A stretch of DNA of 64,000 nucleotides from JAHFDS01 sp964593795 (GTDB lineage: Bacteria > Myxococcota_A > Polyangia > JAHFDS01): the NCBI GenBank assembly GCA_964593795.1, contig CAZQJC010000259.1, positions 1 to 64,000 on the forward strand. The letters are read 5' to 3'. The notes under the pieces were generated by a model, which was not told the origin of the DNA, did no database searches, and saw only the letters and a list, made by a program, of their open reading frames with translations. A program made the translations under genes and the position numbers. Positions 33,566 through 42,435 of this stretch are shown here, one piece after another (within the stretch, counting starts at the first letter, position 1; each line of letters begins with the position of its first letter).

Positions 33566-36500
33566 CTAGCCGCCCTCCGCGACGGCCCGCAGGCGCGTGG
33601 CGAGGACGCGCACGATCTCGATCGAGAGCTCCGGCCGCTCGCGCAGGAGGTCCGCGAACTGCGCCGCGGCGATGGTGAGCACCGTCAGCTCCTCGAGCGC
33701 GCTCACGGTCGCCGAGCGCGGCGCGCGGTCGAGCACCGCGAGCTCGCCGAAGCACTCGCCCGGCCCCAGCGTCGACAGCTCGCGATCACCGCGGTGCACG
33801 CGCACCTTGCCGACGACCACGAGGTAGAGCGCGTCCCCCGCGCCGCCCTGCCGGAACACCACGTCTCCGGCGGCGAAGCGGCGCTCCTCGGCGATGTGCG
33901 CGATGGACACGAGCTCCTCGGACGGCAGCCCCGCAAGGAGCCCGATGCGGCGCAGGCGCAGCACGCGCTCGACGACGGTGAGCATCTCGAACGGGATGGT
34001 ACTGCGAGCCGCCGACGCCGTGGCGACCGCGGCGTGCGCCGCGCACGCGGCCTCGAAGGGCGTGCCCGTGTCCGCGAGGTGTGCGAGCCAGCCCTCGACG
34101 TCGCGCGCCGCGGGCTCGAGCGCGCCGAGGGCTCCCGGCGGCCACGCGCCTGGCTCGAAGAGCGACACGAGCGCGCGGCGGAGCGGGAACCGCGGCAGGT
34201 TGTCGATGGCCTCGAGGGCGTTGGCGCGGGCTCGCGCGTCGTCACCGCGCAGGGCCCCCTCGAGCGCGTCCACGCCGCGGCGCGGGTAGAGGACCTCGAC
34301 GAGGTCGAGCGCGTGCACGCGGCGTCGCTGGATCCGCTCGCCCAGCACGAAGCACGCGGCGCTCGCGCCCTCGGCGGGCTCGAGGGCGAGGCGGGCGGCG
34401 CGGTCGAGAGCGAGGGCGCCGAGCACCTGCGCGAGCGCGCCGAGGACCTCGTCGCGGGGCACCGCGAGCTCGGGCCGGCGCCGCACGGCCTCCGACAGCG
34501 CCGCGGCCGCCGAGCGCCCCGGCTCTCCGCGCGTGCTCGCGAGCGCGCCGAGGAGCGGGGCCACGACGGCGTCGGTGGCCGAGGTGCCGAGCGTGCGGGC
34601 CGCGAGGGCGCGCTCCGCGGCGCCGAGGTCGGGATCGCCGAGCGCGCTCGCGAGCACCGCCTCGGTGTCCTCGTCGGGGCGATCGAGTGCGCGCAGCGCC
34701 GCGGCGCGGCACCGCGGGTCGGTGCCCGCGGACAGGATCGCGAGGACGAGCCATCGTGGATCGCCCGGCCGGGAGACGACCGCGTGCGCCGCGAGGAGCG
34801 CGCCCTGACGTACGTGCGGCGAGGCGTCCGCGAGGAGCGCGCCGAGGTGCGCGGGGACCTCCTCGAGCGGCAGCGCGTCGCACAGGCGCGTGGCCGCGGC
34901 TCGCACCGCCCCGTCGGGATCGGAGAGCCCGGCGCGGACCCGCTCCTCGAGCGCGAGGGCGCGCGGGTCGCCGCGCGCGGCGCCGAGGAGCGCCCGGATC
35001 GCGGCCGACCGCACCTCGTCGTCCGCGTCGTCGCAGAGCGCCCACAGCGCGGCGGGCGGCTGCCCGGGCGCGGTGGCCAGGGCGCGCACCGCCGCGGTGC
35101 GCACGGTGGGGTCCTCGTCTCCGAGCGCGCGCTCGAGCGCCTCGCGACCCTCCGCCGTGCCGAGCGTCCCGAGGGCGCCCGCCGCCTCGGCGCGCACGCC
35201 GGGCGCGGGGTGGGCGCACAGGCGCACGAGCGCCTCCCCCTGCTCGCGATCGGCGCCCAGCAGGGAGCAGAGCTCGATCGCGTGCTGCACCTCGCCGGCG
35301 TCACTCGAGGCCAGCGCGGTGCGCAGCGCGCGCCGGGTGTCGGCGTCGTTGCGCAGGGCCGCCACGAGCGCGGGGTCGATCGCGCGATCGGCCAGCGACC
35401 CGAGGAGCGCGTCCACGTAGGAGCGCCGCGCGAACAGCGTCAGCACGACCCACGCGAGGACGATCGCGAGCACGATGGCGCCCGTCAGCGGCACCCCGGC
35501 CACGCCGAGCGGGAGCAAGAGGCCACACAGAAATCCGCCGCCGGCGGTCGCGAGGGGCTTGGCGAGCGCGTCGAGGGCCTTGCCGCGCGAGCGCGCCGGC
35601 CCCGGCACGGGCACCCACGCGAGCTGCACGGACGAGTCGTGCAGCGTGTAGCGGAAGAGGAGCTCGACCGCCTTGCCCGCGGCCACGGCGACCAGGCTCG
35701 GGTGGACGATCGTGGCGATCGCCGTCGCGCCGAGGCCGATCGGCAGGACGAGCAGGCCGCCGATGAGCCCCGTGCGCTCGAGCCAGCGCGAGGTCAGGAG
35801 GGACTGCACCACGAACGAGAGCACGCCCGTGGCGCCGAGCAGCGTGCCGAGGAGCTGCGCGAGCCCCTCTTCGCCCAGGCGCGCGCGGGCCTCGAGCGAG
35901 AGCGCGAAGTCGACCAGCGTGACCGCGACGAACGTCACGACGGTGAGCGCGAGCAGGACGCGCGCGTGGCGACCCGGCGGCCCGCCGCGCGTGCGTGGGG
36001 CCGGCCTCGCGCCGGCGGAGGCGCGCCGGATCGACCGGGCCGCGAACGCCGCCGCGATGGCGAGCGACAGGGCCGAGAGCGGCAGGAGCGAGAGCACGCC
36101 CAGCCAGCCGACGAGCGGCCGCGCGAGGAAGCCGAACAGGCTCGCGAGCGCTCCGCCGAGGCCGAGCAGGCCGAACACGCGTCGCGCCTCGCGCGCGGTG
36201 AACACGTCGGTCGCGAGGGTCCAGAACTGCCCGATGGCGATCGCGCCGAGCGCCTCGACGCCGAAGAGGAGCGCCGGATAGACGCGCGGCCCGGCGACCC
36301 CGGCGAGGCCCCAGGCGAGCGCGAGCGCCACCGCCGACACGAGGAGCGTCCCGGGCAGCAGCGCCGAGCGCGGCAGGCGCCGCTGCAGGCGCTGGTGCAG
36401 GATCGACAGCGCCATCGTCGTGGCCGCGATGCCGACGTACATCCCGGGCAGCGCGTCCGGCGGCAGGCGCTTGACGTAGAGCGTGCGGCAGGCGACGCGC

Positions 36501-36634
36501 GCCAGCACGAAGAGGCCGAGGAGCAGGAAGAACGAGTAGCCGAAGAGCAGCGCCGTGCGCCGCTCCTCGCCGCGCTCGAGGCGCAGCAGGCGACGCACGC
36601 GATCGGCCAGCGCGCTACTCGCCAGCGAGGCCAC
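33566..36634 (-). CDS. NTT-like transporter fused to HEAT repeats and a cNMP-binding domain
   Basis: A 1022-residue protein. Residues about 20-430 hold about twelve hydrophobic segments resembling bacterial ATP/ADP-translocase-like (NTT) carriers, with the ARRVFGLLGLGGALASLFG loop. A long run of HEAT-like helical repeats follows (about 450-800; for example CAHPAPGVRAEAAGALGTLG). The last 130 residues are a cyclic-nucleotide-binding domain with GECFGELAVLDRAPRSATV, the phosphate-binding cassette with its Arg (PRSA). It could be a transporter gated by cAMP or cGMP, or a membrane sensor that lost transport. A structured leader and terminator lie upstream. The next gene begins 1 nt after it. Confidence 0.85.
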   Translation of the reverse strand: MASLASSALADRVRRLLRLERGEERRTALLFGYSFFLLLGLFVLARVACRTLYVKRLPPDALPGMYVGIAATTMALSILHQRLQRRLPRSALLPGTLLVSAVALALAWGLAGVAGPRVYPALLFGVEALGAIAIGQFWTLATDVFTAREARRVFGLLGLGGALASLFGFLARPLVGWLGVLSLLPLSALSLAIAAAFAARSIRRASAGARPAPRTRGGPPGRHARVLLALTVVTFVAVTLVDFALSLEARARLGEEGLAQLLGTLLGATGVLSFVVQSLLTSRWLERTGLIGGLLVLPIGLGATAIATIVHPSLVAVAAGKAVELLFRYTLHDSSVQLAWVPVPGPARSRGKALDALAKPLATAGGGFLCGLLLPLGVAGVPLTGAIVLAIVLAWVVLTLFARRSYVDALLGSLADRAIDPALVAALRNDADTRRALRTALASSDAGEVQHAIELCSLLGADREQGEALVRLCAHPAPGVRAEAAGALGTLGTAEGREALERALGDEDPTVRTAAVRALATAPGQPPAALWALCDDADDEVRSAAIRALLGAARGDPRALALEERVRAGLSDPDGAVRAAATRLCDALPLEEVPAHLGALLADASPHVRQGALLAAHAVVSRPGDPRWLVLAILSAGTDPRCRAAALRALDRPDEDTEAVLASALGDPDLGAAERALAARTLGTSATDAVVAPLLGALASTRGEPGRSAAAALSEAVRRRPELAVPRDEVLGALAQVLGALALDRAARLALEPAEGASAACFVLGERIQRRRVHALDLVEVLYPRRGVDALEGALRGDDARARANALEAIDNLPRFPLRRALVSLFEPGAWPPGALGALEPAARDVEGWLAHLADTGTPFEAACAAHAAVATASAARSTIPFEMLTVVERVLRLRRIGLLAGLPSEELVSIAHIAEERRFAAGDVVFRQGGAGDALYLVVVGKVRVHRGDRELSTLGPGECFGELAVLDRAPRSATVSALEELTVLTIAAAQFADLLRERPELSIEIVRVLATRLRAVAEGG

Positions 36635-36666
36635 TCGTGCTCGGATTGTGCGAGATCCGCATCCCC

Positions 36667-36711
36667 AAAAAAACGATAGGCCGGAGACCCTTCCGGGTGC
36701 TCCAGCCTACC
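36667..36711 (-). terminator. Strong intrinsic terminator between the HU and NTT-fusion genes
   Basis: On the minus strand a 12-bp stem (GGTAGGCTGGAG/CTCCGGCCTATC, with two G-T pairs) plus an inner ACCC/GGGT with a GGAA loop is followed by GTTTTTTT (36667-36673 as A-run on the plus strand). It ends 32 nt before the NTT-fusion start codon and about 80 nt after the HU stop. It may end HU transcription, or act as the expression platform of the leader of the downstream gene. Confidence 0.9.
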
Positions 36712-36789
36712 GCCATCGCCGGTCCCTCCCAAGTCGCCCGGTTTCCCGTACGAAAGCGGAGGGTCCGCGATCACGAGCGCGGATGCGGC
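36712..36789 (-). promoter_or_regulatory. Structured leader candidate upstream of the terminator
   Basis: On the minus strand the CCCTCC near the start of this segment can pair with GGGAGGG further on, enclosing GGGAAACC and GGGCGACTT loops. This is followed by ACCGGCGATGGC, which leads into the terminator stem at 36711. It resembles the layout of an aptamer and terminator, but I cannot assign it to a known riboswitch class. Confidence 0.35.
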
Positions 36790-37116
36790 TTACGCCACCG
36801 CGTCCTTGACCGCCTTGAGCGGACGCGCGCGCACGACCTTGCGGGCCGGCTTCGCCGCGATCGTGATGGGCTCCTTCGTGAAGGGGTTGATGCCCGGGCG
36901 CGCCTTCGTGGCGGGCTTCTTGATGACGAGGAGCTTCGCAAAGCCCGGGATCGCGAAGATGCCCGTCTTCTTCAGCTCCTTGTGACCCACCTCGACGAGC
37001 GACTCGAGGACTGCCTTGACGTCGCGCTTCGCGAACCCGTCGTTCGCGTTCGTGATCGCCTCGATGATCTGCGCCTTCGACATCGACTTCGGCTTCGCAC
37101 CACTGTTCTTCGCCAT
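36790..37116 (-). CDS. HU/IHF-family DNA-binding protein
   Basis: A 108-residue histone-like protein. The helix pair at the N-terminus (SKAQIIEAITNANDGFAKRDVKAVLESLVEV), the FAIPGFAKLLV strand and the flexible arm RPGINPFTKEPITIAAKPARKVV match HU, with Pro in place for DNA kinking. The N- and C-terminal Lys/Ala extensions are a little longer than E. coli HU. A clear Shine-Dalgarno AAGGAGA precedes ATG 37116. TAA stop. It is the only obvious HU in the window. Confidence 0.93.
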   Translation of the reverse strand: MAKNSGAKPKSMSKAQIIEAITNANDGFAKRDVKAVLESLVEVGHKELKKTGIFAIPGFAKLLVIKKPATKARPGINPFTKEPITIAAKPARKVVRARPLKAVKDAVA

Positions 37117-37321
37117 GTTGTCCGGTCTCCTTTTCCTTGGGTCCAAAGCTGGGGCTTCTGAGAACCGCTCACACTATCCACGCGGGGTCTGACAACGTTT
37201 CCCCCTCGATCGCCCTTGTTTTACAGGGGCACCCGCGTACGCCGCGGGCACTCTAGCGCCCTGCGAGGCAAAAAACAGCGGAAAAAGAGCATCCACGACG
37301 GAGCGGCGCTAAGATTTCTCG

Positions 37322-39445
37322 GTGGACATGCCGAGCCGGCCCGGGGCGGCGAGCCCGCTCGGTGTCACGCTCGGCCCCACGGTCGAGGATGACGGGACGC
37401 GGTTTCGCCTCCTCTCTCGCCACGCAAGCAGGCTCTTTCTGCAGCTCCGGGAGCCGGACGGGCGGGTGCGCGAGCTGCCGCTCGAGCGCACGAGCGGCGA
37501 CGACTGGGAGGTCTTCGCGCCCGGTGTCGGCCCCGGCCAGCGCTACACCGTGCGCGCCGACGGGCCGTACCTGCCGGCCGAGGGGCACCGCTTCGACCCG
37601 CGGCTGCCGCTCCTCGATCCCGCCGCGCGCGCCGTGACATGGGACGCGGGGTTCCCCCAGGGCGTCGTCGTGGCCGACGCCTTCGACTGGGGGGACGACG
37701 CGCCGCCTGCACGGCCCTGGAGCGAGACCGTCGTCTACGAGGTGCACGTGCGCGGGTTCACCCGCCACCCGTCGAGCGGCGTCCGCCACCCGGGGACCTA
37801 CCGGGGCCTGGCCGAGAAGGCGCACACGCTGGTGGAGCTCGGCGTGACCGCCGTGGAGCTCCTGCCGGTCTTCGAGTGGAACCGCTTCGACGTGCCCCGG
37901 CGGCACCGGCGCACGGGTCAGCTCCTCACGAACTACTGGGGCTACGCGCCGCTGTCGTTCTTCGCGCCGGCGGAGCACCTCGCCGGGCCGGGACCCGCGG
38001 GCCACGCGGTCCACGAGTTCCGCGAGATGGTGCGCGCGCTCCACCTCGCCGGGATCGAGGTGCTACTCGACGTCGTCTACAACCACTCCGGCGAGGGCGG
38101 CGAGGGCGATCGCACCTACGGTCTCCGTGGCCTCGACAACGCGAGCTACTACCACCTGGACCCGCGCACCGGTCGCTACCGCGACTACACGGGCTGCGGC
38201 AACACGCTGGCCGCCAATGGCCCCCTCGGCCGCCGCCTCATCCTCGAGTCGCTGCGCTACTGGGCGGCGTACATGCACGTGGACGGCTTCCGCTTCGACC
38301 TCGCGAGCGCGCTCACGCGCGACGCGGACGGCACGCTCGGGGCGGGCACGCTGCTCGCGGAGCTGGCCAAGGACCCCATCGTGGGCCGCAAGAAGCTCAT
38401 CTCCGAGCCGTGGGACGCGGTGGGCGGCTACCAGCTCGGGGGCGCGCCCGCGGGGTTCGCCGAGTGGAACGGCCAGTACCGCGACGACGTGCGCCGATTC
38501 TGGCGGCCGCGTCAGAAGGACGGGCTCGCGGAGCTCGTGACGCGCCTGTGCGGCAGCTCCGACGTGTTCGCGCCGAGCAAGCGCGGGCCGCTCGCGAGCA
38601 TCAACTTCGTGACGTGCCACGACGGCTTCACGCTGCGCGACTTCACGAGCTACGACCGCAAGCACAACCACGACAACGGCGAGGACAACCGCGACGGCTC
38701 CTCGCACGAGGGCTCGCACAACCACGGCGTGGAGGGCGCCTCGGACGATCCCCGCGTCGTCACGTCCCGGCTCGGCACGATGCGGGCGCTGCTCGCGACG
38801 CTGCTCGTGTCGCAAGGCGTGCCCATGCTGCTCGCGGGCGACGAGCGCTTCCGCACGCAGCGCGGCAACAACAACGGCTACTGCCACGACGACGAGCTGT
38901 CGTGGATCGACTGGTCGCCCCCGCCGCTCGCCGCGCAGCCGCTCCTGCACCTCGTGCGGGACCTCCTGTCGCTGCGGCGGCGCTACCCGGCGCTCCGGCG
39001 TGGCGCGTTCTTCACGGGGCGCGACCACGACGGCGACGGCCGACCGGACGTGGTGTGGCGGCTGCCCGACGGCAGCGCGCCGCGCTGGGAAGACGGCGGT
39101 CGGGCGATCGCAGGGGTGCTGTCGGGTGCCGCCGCGGAGACGGGTGCCGCCGCCGACCACGACGACCTGCTCCTGCTCGTCAACGGAGACGACGCCGAGG
39201 TGGTCTTCGAGCTGCCGCGGGCGGCCGGGGGGGCGCACTGGTGGCGGCTCGTGGACACGGCGCTCGGGATCTCGCGCTCCGTCGGGGAGACCCGTGCGGA
39301 GGAGCCCACCGAGGGGCGCTACGCGCTCGGGCGCGGCGTGGCGCTCTTCGCGGGGCGGCGCCGCGGCAAGACGATGCCGCCCCCTCCCCCTGCGCCGCTC
39401 GCGGCGACCCCGACCGTAGAAATCCCGGAGGAGCGCGGCCGGTGA
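37322..39445 (+). CDS. glgX: Glycogen debranching enzyme (isoamylase type, GH13)
   Basis: A 707-residue enzyme that cleaves alpha-1,6 branches in glycogen-like polymers. An N-terminal CBM48-like domain (about 1-130) is followed by the GH13 barrel. DVVYNHSGEG near 253 is conserved region I, GFRFDLASAL near 321 carries the nucleophile Asp, LISEPWD near 360 the acid/base Glu, and CHDGFTLRD near 431 the transition-state Asp. GlgX-specific NHDNGEDNRDG follows. Start GTG 37322. The stop is 14 nt before the next lipoprotein gene. Pgi at 43.5 kb lies in the same general area of sugar metabolism. Confidence 0.94.
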   Translation: MDMPSRPGAASPLGVTLGPTVEDDGTRFRLLSRHASRLFLQLREPDGRVRELPLERTSGDDWEVFAPGVGPGQRYTVRADGPYLPAEGHRFDPRLPLLDPAARAVTWDAGFPQGVVVADAFDWGDDAPPARPWSETVVYEVHVRGFTRHPSSGVRHPGTYRGLAEKAHTLVELGVTAVELLPVFEWNRFDVPRRHRRTGQLLTNYWGYAPLSFFAPAEHLAGPGPAGHAVHEFREMVRALHLAGIEVLLDVVYNHSGEGGEGDRTYGLRGLDNASYYHLDPRTGRYRDYTGCGNTLAANGPLGRRLILESLRYWAAYMHVDGFRFDLASALTRDADGTLGAGTLLAELAKDPIVGRKKLISEPWDAVGGYQLGGAPAGFAEWNGQYRDDVRRFWRPRQKDGLAELVTRLCGSSDVFAPSKRGPLASINFVTCHDGFTLRDFTSYDRKHNHDNGEDNRDGSSHEGSHNHGVEGASDDPRVVTSRLGTMRALLATLLVSQGVPMLLAGDERFRTQRGNNNGYCHDDELSWIDWSPPPLAAQPLLHLVRDLLSLRRRYPALRRGAFFTGRDHDGDGRPDVVWRLPDGSAPRWEDGGRAIAGVLSGAAAETGAAADHDDLLLLVNGDDAEVVFELPRAAGGAHWWRLVDTALGISRSVGETRAEEPTEGRYALGRGVALFAGRRRGKTMPPPPPAPLAATPTVEIPEERGR

Positions 39446-39459
39446 TATCCTGGCCGGCC

Positions 39460-40506
39460 ATGTGGAAGTGGCTCGGCCTCGGAGTGCTCCTCGTCACCAG
39501 TGCTTGCTCGGAAGACAAGGCCGCGGGGAACCCGCAGCGCGACGCGGCGGCGCAGCCCGCTGACGCGCCGGTCCTCGCCGATGCGCCCGCGCCGGACGCG
39601 CCGCGGATGCCCGATGCGCGCCCCGCCGACGCGAGGCCGCCGATCCCGCCCGACGGCCCGCCGCCGCCGGCGTGCATGGGTTGCGTCGAGCAGAAGCTCG
39701 TCGTCTCCGAGCTCATCGCGCCGACGACGCCGCAGGAGGCGATGATGATCGGCTGCCACTTCGAGGGCGGCGATCCGGGCATCGACAACGCGCTCGGCAA
39801 CATCCTGTCGTTCCTCGGCACGCAGGGGAACTTCATGCCGAACGAGGCGCTGGCGAGCGCGATCCAGGGCGGCAACATCCTCATGCTGTTCAAGGTCGCC
39901 GCGCCGAGCCTCGCGATGGCGGGGGAGAACATGGCGCGCCTCGACGTCAAGCTCGGCGCCAAGCCGACGCCCTGGGACGCGATGGCCGCGTTCTCCGGCA
40001 TGGGCATGTTCGGCATCGACCCGTCGTGGGCGGGCTCGACGCTCGGCGGCATGATCGGCGGGGGCGGGGCCACGAGCTTCGGCCCCGGCCACGTGCGGCT
40101 GCCGATCCAGCTCGGCGGCGGCGTGCCGCAGCTCAACCTCGACCTCGTCGAGGCGCACGTCTCGGGGACGCTGTCGATGTCGGGCCTGATGTCCGGCCAG
40201 ATCTGCGGCCTCGTCCCGCAGGCGACGCTCGAGAACGAGATTGCGCCCAAGCTGGCGACGATCATCAACAACGCCATCCGCGGCGGCGGCAACACCGCCG
40301 GGCAGATCTGCCAGCTCTTCGACATGGACGGGAGCTGCGGCACCGACTGCGCGAACAACCCGCCGGCGATGGACTGCATCAGCGGGCGGGAGCTGCTCGA
40401 CAACGCGCTCATCGGGAACCTCTTCCGGCCTGACGTCACGCTCGCGGACGGGTCGAAGGGCCTGTCGATGGGCGTCAAGTTCACCGCGGTCGGTGCGGTG
40501 TTCTAG
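39460..40506 (+). CDS. Predicted lipoprotein with Asp/Pro-rich linker
   Basis: A 348-residue protein. Lipobox VTSAC gives a lipid-modified Cys at about 17; a linker of about 50 residues rich in Asp, Pro and Ala (DAPVLADAPAPDAPRMPDAR) follows, then a globular region of about 280 residues with repeated Gly/Met-rich strands and several Cys pairs (CMGC, CGTDCANN). The linker style is common among myxobacterial surface lipoproteins. I see no known catalytic motif. It ends in TAG at the start of a family 1 element. Confidence 0.75.
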   Translation: MWKWLGLGVLLVTSACSEDKAAGNPQRDAAAQPADAPVLADAPAPDAPRMPDARPADARPPIPPDGPPPPACMGCVEQKLVVSELIAPTTPQEAMMIGCHFEGGDPGIDNALGNILSFLGTQGNFMPNEALASAIQGGNILMLFKVAAPSLAMAGENMARLDVKLGAKPTPWDAMAAFSGMGMFGIDPSWAGSTLGGMIGGGGATSFGPGHVRLPIQLGGGVPQLNLDLVEAHVSGTLSMSGLMSGQICGLVPQATLENEIAPKLATIINNAIRGGGNTAGQICQLFDMDGSCGTDCANNPPAMDCISGRELLDNALIGNLFRPDVTLADGSKGLSMGVKFTAVGAVF

Positions 40507-40811
40507 CTTGCGAGTGGGCGCCTCGAGGGCGCCCACGAGGAGGGGCGCGCCGCCCCTCCCCCCCCGCGGCGAACCCGCGTCGGGCCCCCCACCCTGCGTC
40601 TTCGCTTCGCTTCGCTTCGCTACGCCCTTGCGGCTCGCTGCGCTCGCCTCCCAGACTCGGATGCTTCCCCAGGGACGGCCTTGCGGCTCGCTCCCCCGCG
40701 CCTCGAAATCCCACTCCTCCTTCGAGTCCATCCCCGTTCCGGTTCCTTGCTCGCCTCCCAGACTCGGATGCTTCGGCAGGGGCGCCCATGCGGCTCGCTG
40801 CGCTCGCCTGG
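40507..40811 (+). repeat. Convergent-junction element, family 1, copy D, with duplicated tail
   Basis: It starts after the TAG with CTTGCGA as in copy A. Hairpin 1 is GTGGGCGCC-TCGAG-GGCGCCCAC (40514-40536) and hairpin 2 is GAGGGGCGCGCCGCCCCTC. Hairpin 3 is degenerate. The tail is duplicated: a 23-bp direct repeat starting CGCCTCCCAGACTCGG at 40645-40667 recurs at 40752-40774, and CGGCTCGCTGCGCTCGCC occurs at 40631 and 40791. This is the only copy between two genes on the same strand. The gap is 312 bases and holds no gene of its own. Confidence 0.8.
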
Positions 40812-40818
40812 AACGCGC

Positions 40819-42258
40819 ATGCCGCTTCTGCTGAGGCTTCTGCCGACCCTGGGGGCAGGATGGCTCGCGGGGGTGGCGCTCTTGGCCGCGTGTGACGGGA
40901 GGATGGAGCCGGCTCTGCGGACCGATGCGGGCGGCTCCGTCGATGCCGGGGCGTCGGCGCCCGAGGCGCGGTGGCACGTCGCGCGGGGCATGCTGGTCGA
41001 TCGCGAGGGGCGGAGCGTCGTGCTGCGCGGGGCCAACGTGTCCTCCGCGCACAAGGCGCCGCCGTGGTTCGACTTCCACGGGCCGGACGACTGGCGCCGC
41101 ATGCGCGAGCGCTGGGGCATGAACGCGGTGCGCTTCCTGGTCGAGTGGGCGGCGATCGAGCCCACGGAAGGCCAGCACGATCCCGCCTACCTCGACGCGG
41201 TGCGCGCGCACGTGCACGCCGCGGGCGAGGCCGGGTTGCTCGTCGTGCTCGACATGCACCAGGACGTCTATGGGCCGGGCTTCTCCACGGGCAACGGCGC
41301 GCCGCGGTGGACCTGTGACGAGGCGCGCTACGCGGCGTTCGAGCCGCGGCCGACGTGGTTCCTCAACTACACCGAGCCCAACGTGGTCGCGTGTTACGAC
41401 GGGTTCTGGGCGTCGGAGCGGCTGCAGGCGCGCTACGTCGAGGCCTGGCGGGCGCTCGCGGGGGCGCTCGGCGACGAGCCGGCGGTGATCGGCTTCGACC
41501 CCATGAACGAGCCGTACTGGGGCTCGCTCGGCATCACGGAGCTCGAGCCCGACCACCTGTGGCCGCTCTACGAGCGCGTCCGGGGGGCGGTGAGCCCGCG
41601 GTGGATGCCCTTTCTCGAGCCGGCGGCCTCGAGCAACCTCGGCTTCCAGACGCACCTGCCCGTTTCCACCGGGATCGACGCCGTCTACGCGCCGCACAGC
41701 TACGACGCGGACGCCGAGGGCGGGGCGCCGTTCGACGCGGCCCACCGCGCCGACGTGCTCGCGCGCGTCGCGGACCTGCGCGCCGAGGCCGACGCACGTG
41801 GGTGGGCGCTGGTGCTCGGCGAGTACGGCGGCAGCACGAGCGCGGGCATCGACGCCTACATGCGCGCGGAGTGGGATGGTGCCCAGGCCGCGCGCGCGGG
41901 CATGCTGTACTGGCACTACGGCAAGGACGGCGGCTATGGCCTGCTCGACGCGGCGGGTGCGGAGAAGGCGGCGCTCCTCGACGTGGTGGCGCGGCCGTAT
42001 CCCGCGCGCGTGGCCGGCGTGCCCACCTGGACGCTCGACGACGCGGGCACGCTCGTCGTGACCTACGAGGCTGACCCGGCGGTCACGGCGCCCGACGAGA
42101 TCGCGCTGCCGGATCGAGGCTGGTCGGGGGCCACGGTGTCCTGTGACTGCGCCGTCGAGCGGCGCCCCGGAGTGGCCGTCATCACGCACCGGGCCGGCGG
42201 AACCAGGCGAATCCAGGTCGATCGAGCCGCCGTGGGCTCGGGCGCAACCCGACGTTGA
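40819..42258 (+). CDS. Glycoside hydrolase family 5, endoglycoceramidase-like lipoprotein
   Basis: A 479-residue protein. Lipobox VALLAAC is followed by a linker and a GH5 catalytic barrel. RGANVSSAHK, LVEWAAIEP and LDMHQDVYGPGF match the endoglycoceramidase/GH5 subfamily. The acid/base Glu is E231 in FDPMNEPYWG and the nucleophile E335 in VLGEYGG. Activity on glycolipids or other beta-glycosides outside the cell is likely. ATG 40819 is chosen: the open frame extends upstream, but only through the repeat element. The C-terminal 70 residues form a small beta domain. Confidence 0.9.
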   Translation: MPLLLRLLPTLGAGWLAGVALLAACDGRMEPALRTDAGGSVDAGASAPEARWHVARGMLVDREGRSVVLRGANVSSAHKAPPWFDFHGPDDWRRMRERWGMNAVRFLVEWAAIEPTEGQHDPAYLDAVRAHVHAAGEAGLLVVLDMHQDVYGPGFSTGNGAPRWTCDEARYAAFEPRPTWFLNYTEPNVVACYDGFWASERLQARYVEAWRALAGALGDEPAVIGFDPMNEPYWGSLGITELEPDHLWPLYERVRGAVSPRWMPFLEPAASSNLGFQTHLPVSTGIDAVYAPHSYDADAEGGAPFDAAHRADVLARVADLRAEADARGWALVLGEYGGSTSAGIDAYMRAEWDGAQAARAGMLYWHYGKDGGYGLLDAAGAEKAALLDVVARPYPARVAGVPTWTLDDAGTLVVTYEADPAVTAPDEIALPDRGWSGATVSCDCAVERRPGVAVITHRAGGTRRIQVDRAAVGSGATRR

Positions 42259-42298
42259 CGTTGACGTTGACCTGGACGTCGACGTGAACTCGAACGTC
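42251..42298 (+). repeat. GACGTT-type hexanucleotide array
   Basis: Eight hexamers, three perfect GACGTT followed by GACCTG, GACGTC, GACGTG, AACTCG, AACGTC, overlap the end of the GH5 gene. An inverted series (GTTCAC, GTTCAT, GTTCAC) lies at about 42344-42364. Nothing else is recognised before the next gene at 42436. Confidence 0.75.
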
Positions 42299-42435
42299 AC
42301 CGCCACCTTGGTCGTGGGCGTCCAACGTCAAGGTCCAACGTAGCGTTCACGTTCATGTTCACGTCAAGGTCAGCGTGTCGTTGACCTGGCGGTGACACTT
42401 GCCGGCTCCGCCGGTGTTCCAGGAGTGGAGGTCCT

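Noticed and set aside
33230..36679. 1149-codon open frame antisense to the NTT-fusion gene
   Set aside because: Composition is repetitive Arg/Gly/Glu typical of the reverse strand of GC-rich genes; the minus-strand protein has clear domains.
36640..36789. Assignment of the leader to a c-di-GMP, fluoride or ydaO-type riboswitch
   Set aside because: None of the invariant sequences of these classes is present in the right order, so no class is named.
40681..40818. Upstream extension of the GH5 gene
   Set aside because: The extra codons lie inside repeat copy D and precede a proper lipoprotein signal at 40819.
39319..42306. 995-codon antisense frame across the lipoprotein and GH5 genes
   Set aside because: It covers a repeat element and two supported genes and has no recognisable domain.
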